Positions 56,819-64,000 of a stretch of 64,000 nucleotides of DNA are shown piece by piece (position 1 is the first letter of the stretch; every line of letters begins with the position of its first letter). Made by a program: the position numbers and the translations under genes. Origin of the DNA: Alnus glutinosa (lineage: Eukaryota > Streptophyta > Magnoliopsida > Fagales > Betulaceae); assembly GCF_958979055.1 (NCBI RefSeq), contig NC_084895.1, positions 1,660,001-1,724,000 on the forward strand. The letters run 5' to 3'. The notes under the pieces were generated by a model, which saw only the letters and a list, made by a program, of their open reading frames with translations, had not been told where the DNA came from and ran no database searches.

Positions 56819-57442
56819 TTGAGCATCAATGTTGTTTTGTTTTTAACTTATGTGGTGTTACATATGCAACTGTTAACTTATATGGAATAGTTTGTTGGGT
56901 TGCGGTGTGATTTATATGTTGTTGGATGACACAACATGTTTTTTGTGTAAGTATGTTTTGGATATGTTTTGCTGACAAATAGCTATTTTAGGGATTGTAA
57001 TTGGAATGGCTATGGTACAACTATTTTGGGGATTGTAAGCGGAATGGCTATGGTGTAGGGCAAGTATGTTTTGGATATGTTTTGTTCACGAACAACTATT
57101 TTCGGGATTGCAAGTGGAATGGCTATGGTATTTGATGTCAACTATTTTTAGTATTTGAATTGTTTGAGTTTGAGTTTGAGTTTGTGTTTGTGTTTGTGTT
57201 TGTATTTGTATTTGGATTGTAAATTTTATACATCCCTTACAAGTCCATATCAAAAATCACACTAAAATGTGCATAACTCCCAATTACAAGTGTGACCATC
57301 TTTAAAATCACGCTAATGTCTACAACAAAATTACAAACATCAAATTCAACCACTTTCAATTTAACATCAAGTAAGTACCTCTAGGTTGACCATAGCCACT
57401 AATGGCCACAACAAAATTACAAAACATTAAATTCAACCACTT
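56819..57442. other. Intergenic space between the two MULE genes
   Basis: 3' ends of both genes converge here. It holds a short duplication (AAGTATGTTTTGGATATGTTTTG near 56949 and 57061), a (TTTGTG)n run near 57165-57213, and a duplicated CATCAAGTAAGTACCTCTAG stretch at about 57366 and 57451. Confidence 0.6.
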
Positions 57443-57948
57443 TCAATTTAACATCAAGTAAGTACCTCTAGGTTGACCATAGCCACTAAGATAAAAAAGT
57501 AAAAGCAAAATGACTACTACTATCACTGCTCGAGACATCTTCCAATTAGATTGATGCAGCTCCAGCTCCTGCCTAAGTCTAACATATTGATCATTACATT
57601 TTGTTTCAATCAACTGCTCAAGTCTATCAATATATGCTTGGTGTCTATCCTCCATGCGTTTGAAATGTTCCATTACTTTCACCTCATATGGCGACATCTC
57701 GTTATTAGCCCATGCGAAAAAATCACAATTACCATCTCTCTACATGAAAAAAGGAAGGCAAAAAATTATTGAACATAAGACAAGCGAACAAAGTATAACA
57801 CAATCTTAATTTCAAAAATTACCTTGTAGTTTTCACACCCATACCACTTCCTAGCGCTATTAGACGTAGTCCAAGCGTACCTTACACGTGCAGGTACTCC
57901 ACAATAACATAATCGACGTACAGTTGTCGCATCACTATTTGTCGACAT
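57443..57948 (-). CDS. GRF-type zinc-finger protein with C-terminal membrane helix, MULE-borne
   Basis: Two exons: 57823-57948 and 57443-57739, joined by an 83-base GT-AG intron in phase 0, giving 140 residues with no stop or frameshift. Cys14 and Cys16 (C-Y-C-G), Cys38 (Y-G-C-E) and Cys47 (G-N-C-D-F-F-A-W) form a GRF-type zinc finger, a small nucleic-acid-binding fold. Residues about 57-110 are charged and helical (probable coiled coil), and 113-126 (V-I-V-V-V-I-L-L-L-L) is a membrane helix. The exon-exon fit across the zinc finger shows the splice model is right. Its partner the transposase is broken, yet this frame is open. Role in transposition is unknown. It could be a captured host gene or a standing accessory gene of this MULE group. 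Confidence 0.8.
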
Positions 57949-58994
57949 TTAGTCGTGCCTACGCAAAAGACATTTTGTACCTCATAACATAGAATCCAAC
58001 CAACCAACCCACCCACAAAAGCAAAAATCTCATTTTGTACCTCATCCAACGAACCACATAACATTTTGTACCTCATAACTAATCATCCAACCAACCAAGC
58101 ATGTCAAACAAGCAAGCATCTCATAACATAATTATTTTGATCTAATCATAATTATCTATCTTCAATGTTTTCAAAACAATGATCAAAGTGATTCCAAGAA
58201 ACCTTATTCCAAGAAACCTTGATGACCACACCAATTGATCCAATGTGAAACATATGTGACAGAGATTTCCTTAACATAATTCATGATGATTAGCTGTGGA
58301 TTGTAATGCTCTAACAAAATTGACAATTGAGAATACATGTACTCACTGTCAAACATAGAAATTAACCAGCAACAATAAGACTCGATTTGTACAAATGGAA
58401 CAAAAAACAAAATTATTTGAAATAGATTACCACCCATCAACAATAACGACCCAGAGCCTATGACAATCAATCCAACAAGCAAAAATCAACCATAGATTAC
58501 CGCCCATCAGCAACCATAAATTTCAATACCATAACATGCTCGAAACATCTTCCAATTAATTCAAATGCAACCAGTCAACCATTCCTTAAAAATCAAAACT
58601 CAGCTCTCAAAAGTCATTTTACTATCCCCTAACAGACCATACAAGTGTTAAAAACCCTAAAAACAAAAACCACTTTAATGTATGAAAAAACTGGTATAAA
58701 GCCACAATAGGACAATGGCGGCAACTTACAATGGCGGTGTTGGTGTCAACGCAGCTGGGTGTTGGGGAAATTTTCAGAGTGGAAAAATGGCCGAATGACT
58801 TTGGGTCCTTGACGCCGAAGCTGTTGATGGCTGGGCAGAAAAGATTTTGGGGTCGGCGACGCCGAAGTTTTTTTCGTCTCCAACAGTGCGACACAAAATC
58901 TCTCCCTGGCTTCCGATCGCGACCTGCGTGGAAGGTATACCCAATACTAGTCAAGCTGAAGTAAAGTAAAGAAGAGATGTCGGGCGATTTAAGT
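57949..58994. other. MULE right internal region
   Basis: Contains the likely promoter of the GRF gene, with repeated CATTTTGTACCTCAT phrases at about 57970, 58031 and 58062. A 163-codon minus frame (58622-59113) runs into the TIR and is probably not a gene. Confidence 0.5.
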
Positions 58995-59194
58995 TTGGAT
59001 TCAAACTCTGAGGACAGGGGCATTTTTGGTGGTTTGAGTCCTAAAATATCACGTGTCGTGCACGTGATGTGTTTTCCATCCATTCTGACGGGAAGAGCTA
59101 ACGGAGTGGCCATTTTGGGAGTCGTTGGCAGTTTGGGGAGCCAGAGTCGGAGTGTTGGCAGTTTAGGGGGCTATCCGCAAAACGGGTGGTAATT
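58995..59194. repeat. MULE right TIR (outer end lost)
   Basis: Inverse of 51736-51935. Ends at GTGGTAATT and lacks the outer 25 bases present on the left. The paired CACGTG boxes are conserved (about 59048-59068). Confidence 0.9.
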
Positions 59195-59201
59195 CGGGTG
59201 G

Positions 59202-59368
59202 TAATCATAAGCTGAAATGTTTTTTTCTCAATGGAATAAGGCCCCCAAAGATAGATTTGTTTGAAAAAAAAAAAAAAAGGCCCAATCATAATCTGGAATG
59301 ATTTTCTTCTTAAACAAAAGAAGCATGATCTTTTCTTTGAAAACTCTTTAACTTCAATAGAAAAATAA
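59202..59368 (+). repeat. 165-bp direct repeat, copy right of the MULE
   Basis: Counterpart of 51546-51710. It directly follows the shortened MULE end, with TAAT as overlap at the join. Confidence 0.9.
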
Positions 59369-59630
59369 ATAGTGAGAGGCCCAAGAGCACAACAATTAAT
59401 ACTAACAAAAAAATAATGCATTTTCTCTCCTATGAAGAGACTCAATTAAAAGGATGTGGACTACAAGAAAGCCAATGAAAAGAGTAGGGCCCACAGAAAA
59501 GACTTGTTAAAATATAAGTCATAAGACTCATGACTCTACAAAAACAACCATCACTGAGAGTAAGGCCCACGAAAATAGGCCTCGTTAAAATTCTCGCCTT
59601 AGGCCCCAAAATATATTAAGCTGGCCCTAC
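59369..59630 (+). mobile_element. hAT-like element, right part
   Basis: Continues from the insertion point (after AAAAATAAA) to AGCTGGCCCTA, an imperfect inverse of CAGGCCCGGCT at 51329. It contains the phrase CTCGCCTTAGGCCCCAAAAT near 59593, which mirrors the left end. No clear 8-bp duplication could be read. Confidence 0.65.
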
Positions 59631-59643
59631 GTGTGACACTCAT

Positions 59644-59832
59644 GTGTGGGATGAGTAATTCTAAACGTCATACCCATGTCCCTCTAAAAATGAGGTGGTT
59701 TTTAAAATCACCATTGAGCTTGTGATTGATCAAAATTGAATTTTGATCACATGGTGATTTTAAAAGCCACCTCATTTTTAGAGGGACACAAGAGGGACAT
59801 GGGTATGACGTGTAGCATTACTCGTGTGGGAT
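59644..59832. mobile_element. MITE with perfect 9-bp target duplication (GTGTGGGAT)
   Basis: Element 59653-59823, 171 bp, a near-complete palindrome: GAGTAATTCTAAACGTCATA on the left and TATGACGTGTAGCATTACTC on the right, with CCTCTAAAAATGAGGTGG mirrored. GTGTGGGAT flanks both sides. The 9-bp duplication indicates Mutator-type mobilisation. It landed just outside the hAT end. Confidence 0.9.
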
Positions 59833-60099
59833 ACCATGTGAGTTTTTAAGGAAGTTATAATAAAAATTTAAATATCCCAAACATTTTTCTTGAAAAAATA
59901 GTAAAATTAACAAAAATATAATTGTTCAACACGCAGTTAATCCTTTGATAAGATATATAATGCATTTTACGTTGTTACGTTTTTAATTTGGCAGAAGCTA
60001 AAATGCTTTCTCTTTTAAATAGACGACATCCATGACACAATAAAATATTGTTGGCGTTTGGTAATTTGATGGGATACAACAACAACAAACAAGACTATA

Positions 60100-60314
60100 T
60101 TATATATAGGGAAAAATCATATTTAGTCCCTAGGTTTTTATTTGATTTGAATTTAGTTCTTAGGTTTCTAATTTTAAGAATATGGTCCTTATGTTTTGCT
60201 CAAATTTGAAATAGGCTCCTCTATCACTTTTCTGTCAAAATGGATGGTTTGTCATATGTGTCACGTGTGTCTCAATTAACACATAAGCGTTCATATCAAC
60301 ACCTAATATCAATG

Positions 60315-60349
<35 letters not shown>

Positions 60350-60723
60350 GATGCCATATCATTAAGAGCCAAATTATCCATAAAAAACAAAAACAAAACA
60401 AAAGACTCCAACTCCAAAAATGAAAACCATCTTCTTTGTTATCTTAATCTTCTAGAATTGTAGCGTTAGAGGAAAATTCATTAACTTTGACTTTAAGATA
60501 GACCTTGGCATGTTAAATGAGACATGTGTGACAAATAAAAAATCGTTAATTTTGACGGTGAAGTGATAAAGGGACCAATATTCAATATCGTTTAAGATTT
60601 TGAAAATGGGTTTTAAAACTTGAGTAAAACTTAAGGACTTTATTCTTAAAATTGAAAACTTAAGGACTAAATTCAAATAAGGTGAAAACTTAGGGGTTAA
60701 ATATGATTTTTTCCTTATATATA
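60100..60723. mobile_element. Non-autonomous Mutator-type element, 606 bp, 9-bp duplication TTATATATA
   Basis: Element 60109-60714 starts GGGAAAAATCATATTTAGTC and ends with the inverse GGGTTAAATATGATTTTTTCC. The terminal repeats extend about 150-200 bases. TTATATATA stands at 60100-60108 and 60715-60723, although this sequence is simple and could match by chance. No transposase. A (TA)n run lies at 60319-60346. Confidence 0.75.
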
Positions 60724-60742
60724 ATTTGATTCCTTTCCTTTC

Positions 60743-60747
<5 letters not shown>

Positions 60748-60779
<32 letters not shown>
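60748..60779. repeat. (ATT)n microsatellite
   Basis: About ten ATT units. Confidence 0.9.
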
Positions 60780-60805
60780 TCTTTCCATTTGTCACATTGC
60801 CAATC

Positions 60806-60925
60806 ATACAAGAACAGATTCAGCAATTATTTGCCTTGTTACAGCAAAATTCACAATCTGATGTGATTTCTTCGGTCAATCAAGTAGGTGCATCTCACAA
60901 TCATATTGATACTCACATCTCAGGT
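60806..60925 (+). pseudogene. Short copia Gag fragment (linker before protease)
   Basis: The frame reads Q-E-Q-I-Q-Q-L-F-A-L-L-Q-Q and later H-I-S-G, similar to the segment after the zinc knuckle in plant copia Gag proteins. About 40 codons only, no flanking LTR. Confidence 0.4.
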
Positions 60926-61234
60926 AATTATTATTATTTTTTTCCTCTTGACATAATCAGAAATCATTCTCAACACTAATTTTTTTTTTTTTTTTTTTTG
61001 TCAATTTCATCCTTCAAGTTGCTTCAACATGTTAATAATCCATAAATTAATTATAGATAAGCGAAGTTTTTTCTTATTATTATTTTTTTCCTTAATTTGC
61101 TCAATGGCATTGTGATTCGTGAGAAGTCCAACACAAGGGGCAAACCAACGGAATCCGCAACTGTCCATGTGTATGGATCCGGCTAATCTGAACTTGTTTT
61201 AAATACAACACACGTGCCTTTTTAAAAAAATTAT

Positions 61235-61440
61235 AGGAAAAACTAATATTTAATTCTTAATTTTTCATATAATTTGAATTTAAGTTTTGGGTTTTCGTTT
61301 TTAAGAATATAGTTCTTAGGTTTGGTGACTTTGGTCCAAATTTTAAATAGGTCTCTCTATCACTTTATCGTCAGAGTTAACGAATTTTTATTTGTCACGT
61401 GTGTTTTATTTGACATGACAAGGTCTATCTCATCTCCAAA
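61235..61440. repeat. Partial relative of the 60109-60714 element
   Basis: AATATTTAATTCTTAATTTT, AAGAATATAGTTCTTAGGTTT and TAGGTCTCTCTATCACTTT parallel the left half of the 606-bp element in the same order. No right half is seen. Confidence 0.6.
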
Positions 61441-61926
61441 GTTATTTATTTATTTAATACTACAAATCTAAAAGATTAAGATGAAAGAGAATATGATTTT
61501 TGTTTTGGATTAAGATGGCATAGAGAATATATATACTCGCACTTTGTAAACTCTGTTTTCATTAATGCAAGCTATTTTGCATTACGAGAGATGATCGTAA
61601 TGCAACTCCTCTGTTTTTTTTTTTTTTTTTTTAACAAGATTTTTTTAATGTAAATATCTATATTTGCCTGAAATGGAAGACTTATATGTACGGTCAGGAC
61701 TTGATAGCGGGCATGTGGGCCGTCGGATGGAGGATGATGTCGTCGGAGTAAGGATGAGTAAGAGTTTACTGATGGGTTGACCTTTCAATACCGACAAGAT
61801 TTTAGACTTACTAACGAGATTTATTATTGCATACCATTAATGACCTATAGTTTCGACCAAGAAGGAAAGAGACAACTAGTTAAACATATATGTGATTCGA
61901 AGATTCCCAACATGATAGATTTCATA
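61441..61926. other. Spacer, no gene recognised
   Basis: AT-rich with a T-run at about 61614-61632. Nothing else seen. Confidence 0.3.
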
Positions 61927-62103
61927 TTTTCCTAAGAGTAATGTTTTTTGCACAACTCTAATAACTTTTTTTTTATTTATTTTTATTAATTATTAGATTT
62001 GTTTTTCTACATGTGTGCCCTAAATATTCAATGGTTAATCTTAAAAAAAAAAAGTTGATAGAGTTATATAAAAGTTATGTAAAAAACATTACTCTTTCCC
62101 TAA
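61927..62103. mobile_element. MITE with near-perfect 9-bp duplication
   Basis: Element 61936-62094 begins GAGTAATGTTTTTTGCACAA and ends ATGTAAAAAACATTACTC. The flanks TTTTCCTAA (61927-61935) and TTTCCCTAA (62095-62103) differ at one base. It shares the GAGTAATG end with the element at 40842. Confidence 0.8.
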
Positions 62104-62494
62104 TTTTTCAATCTAGATGATTCTCATCTTTAGATTGCGTTGAGGGCTAAGTCTTTCCATAGTTATTATAATTTTCTTTTGTTTTGTTTTATTCTCCCTC
62201 CTTAGTAGATTTTATTACCTTTTGCAACTTCAGAATTTCACTATAAGTTTGGAGTAGTCGAAATGGGAAGAGAAGTTTTTGCGATCAATAATATTTCAGT
62301 ATGTGTTGATTTGTGTATTGAGTTTAGGAAACGTGTAAGATTTTAGGCCGTATTTGTGATGATACCCAAAGACATGGGCCTTTTGGCTCAAGTCACCCAA
62401 CAATTAGAAATTTAGGACACTATTTGAGAGCTGTTACCGTTTTTGAGCCTTTTCATTACTACAATATTAGATGGTAAATGTATGACCTTGATCA
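62104..62494. other. Spacer, no gene recognised
   Basis: Non-coding, nothing recognised. Confidence 0.3.
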
Positions 62495-63190
62495 TAACTA
62501 GTAATTCAAAGTAATAAGCAGAAGCTTAAACAACGCTCTTCTCCTTTATCGATCAGGACATATATCCATGACACATATTTCCTTTTTCCTTTTTTCATTT
62601 TCTTTTACGTTTTTTCTTTTTCTTTTCTACTTGTTTTTATTCCTTTGTTCAATGGCATTGTGGTTTGTGAGAAGTCCAAATTAACACATCCGGCCGACCA
62701 ACGTTAGAATTGCATATATAAAAGAAAAGTTAACATTCCTCAAGGTTGCTCGTGGTGTTATTGGCATATTGTGAAGATTCAAAGCTCGGCTAAATTAATG
62801 CTCGGCTATCTTCTGTCATTCGATATATATAGGCACTGGTAATTGCATATTGTGAAGATTCAAAGCAAATTGTCTTTGATGAGAATTAGAGATAATGATG
62901 GGGCTATATGAAGCATTAATTTCAAAAGAAAGCAATCTCATTCATCCAAAAAAAGAAAGAAAAAAAAAAATAGTTTCCACTTGCACAATTATTTACTCAT
63001 TTTTGTAGACTTAGCCGAGTAATTTGACTCAATCAGGTAACCTGTCTATATTATTAGCAAGAAGAAGCGGATACTGGGTGAGAAGATGCTTGTGTTAGGT
63101 GAGACTTATGATATTATTATTATATTATAAGCAAGAAGATGCTGATAATATTGTTGATACTAATTAATAATATAATCACTTACAAAAATA
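62495..63190 (+). repeat. Duplicated block B, copy 3
   Basis: Matches 44520-45430 in order: AGTAATTCAAAGTAAT, GACATATATCCATGACACAT, CAACGTTAGAATTGCATATA, AGATGCTTGTGTTAGGTGAG. Includes a local duplication of ATTGTGAAGATTCAAAGC at about 62769 and 62849. Confidence 0.65.
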
Positions 63191-63240
63191 AAAAGGCAAT
63201 ATAATCTATCAATAATATGCCTCTACTGGGCTTATACATA

Positions 63241-63440
63241 TATAAATAAGAGAAATGATCCCTACACTCATTTCTTACAACAGCCCCACAACAAGCTGAC
63301 GTGGCTGGTACTATTTTATTATTTTTTTACAAAAAGAAATGAAAACAAAACAAAAAAAATAATAAAATATTATCAGCCACGTCAGCTTGTTGTGGGGCTG
63401 TTGTGAGAAATGAGTGTAAGGATCATTTCTCTATAAATAA
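63241..63440. mobile_element. MITE with perfect 9-bp duplication (TATAAATAA)
   Basis: Element 63250-63431, 182 bp. GAGAAATGATCC and ACAACAGCCCCACAACAAGC on the left are matched by GCTTGTTGTGGGGCTGTTGT and GGATCATTTCTC on the right. TATAAATAA stands at 63241-63249 and 63432-63440. Confidence 0.9.
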
Positions 63441-63597
63441 TAATAATAAAAATTACATATGACGTAACGTCAATGAGGTGGTCTCCATAATTTTAATTAA
63501 TTTTTATTCTTTCAAAATTAATCTCCTTGTGAAATGATGAAGTGTTAAACCATTTTTCTACTTTCCTTTTATCTTTTATTCCTTTGATTCAATCCAA

Positions 63598-63685
63598 AGC
63601 CATCTCTCCTAATTACTATTGCACATGTCACATATGCCGCATGTAGCTGTTTTGTTTTACATACCAAAACAGAGTGTGCCATTGA
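63598..63685 (+). repeat. Cluster duplication shared with 37465-37540
   Basis: AAAGCCATCTCTCCTAATTACTATT and ACCAAAACAGAGTGT phrases are common to both places (the full match is longer than quoted in either half). Non-coding here. Confidence 0.7.
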
Positions 63686-63944
63686 AATATTGTTTCATTG
63701 TCCAAAGATTCTCAAGAACTCTAACAGTTTGATCGTCAATGAGGCCATTAAGGAAACTATTAATATTGTAATCACGTTGCAATTGATATGAAAATATTTT
63801 TTTCAAAGGAAGTGTCCATGAAGTTTCTTTCTTTCGTGTTTGGGGAGCAGACGTTGAAAATTTTCATTTCAACAGAGACTTGAGACGATAACGAAGACTT
63901 GGCTCAAGTCACCCACTGAGGTCGTTTCCCTGCTTTCCTTCTTG

Positions 63945-64000
63945 TTTGATTTAGTGAGATGTTGTGGAGTTCACCACAATTGGCCATATTCAATCCACCA
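63945..64000 (+). repeat. Start of a third CNL upstream segment
   Basis: TTTAGTGAGATGTTGTGGAG and CACCACAATTGGCCATATTC match 2315-2365 and 22745-22790. The segment is cut by the window edge. Confidence 0.7.

Larger units (their letters stand above)
51711..59201 (+). mobile_element. MuDR-type MULE, 7.5 kb, with long terminal inverted repeats
   Basis: The left TIR (51711-51935) and right TIR (58995-59194) are about 98% alike by eye over 200 bases (for example AACTGCCAACACTCCGACTC on the left and its inverse on the right). Between them are a plus-strand transposase gene (53088-56818) and a minus-strand GRF zinc-finger gene (57443-57948), tail to tail. The outer 25 bases of the left TIR (GGGTAAATTACAG...) are missing on the right, where a short CGGGTGG stretch joins hAT sequence instead. 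The element sits inside the hAT element. Confidence 0.92.
59985..61190 (+). repeat. Duplicated block B, copy 2 (with insertions)
   Basis: The ends match block B at 44530: GGCAGAAGCTAAAATGCT at 59992 and GTCCATGTGTATGGATCCGG at 61164. Between them are an inserted Mutator-type element, an ATT microsatellite and a copia fragment. Confidence 0.6.

Noticed and set aside
58622..59113. 163-codon minus frame at the right end of the MULE
   Set aside because: Half of it is terminal inverted repeat, and the same start appears at 51817 in the other TIR without any continuation; no domain is visible.

Overview
The window reads as nuclear DNA of a flowering plant, most likely a woody eudicot. It is AT-rich, genes are sparse, introns are GT-AG, plant-only protein families are present (CC-NB-ARC-LRR, DUF247, lachrymatory-factor-synthase-like), and plant transposons are stacked on one another. 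I do not assign a species. There are no operons, CRISPR arrays, rRNA arrays or functional tRNA genes.

Layout. 0-5 kb: debris of a head-to-tail array of CC-NB-ARC-LRR (CNL) resistance genes, with one intact single-exon SRPBCC/lachrymatory-factor-synthase-like gene on the minus strand (3095-3592). 5.0-9.55 kb: a probable 4.2-kb LTR joined at the primer-binding site to a Cassandra-type element whose LTR carries a 5S rRNA-like domain. 10.3-11.0 kb: 3' end of a LINE. 11.2-17.8 kb: a structurally complete Ty1/copia element with a perfect 5-bp target duplication, near-identical LTRs over most of their length and a ruined coding region. 19.9-20.8 and 27.5-28.3 kb: two related terminal-inverted-repeat elements with CCGG-rich cores. 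23.06-26.74 kb: the best-preserved CNL gene, whose LRR half is cut off by two in-frame stops. 28.4-35.4 kb: inverted and direct duplications around a second LRR-only pseudogene. 37.5-38.2 kb: 3' end of a Ty3/gypsy chromovirus-like element. 38.56-39.91 kb: an intact DUF247 membrane-protein gene on the minus strand. 42.9-44.3 kb: LINE and gypsy fragments. 46.03-51.05 kb: a complete CACTA transposon (TSD ATG) with a Mutator-type element nested inside. 51.3-59.6 kb: a hAT-like element split by a 7.5-kb MuDR-type MULE. 59.6-63.4 kb: four small or medium elements with 9-bp target duplications. The end of the window repeats the upstream sequence of the CNL genes, so another paralogue may start just outside.

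How it fits together. The probable cellular genes are the LFS-like gene, the CNL gene (possibly only a CC-NB-ARC product) and the DUF247 gene. The rest is duplication and transposon activity that has been taking a resistance-gene cluster apart. The MULE carries a transposase gene with two stops and a lost catalytic Asp, facing an open two-exon gene for a GRF-type zinc-finger protein with a C-terminal membrane helix. That pairing, the Cassandra chimera, the aberrant repair scar at the MULE end and a covarying hairpin in the CCGG-rich elements are the observations I would follow first.
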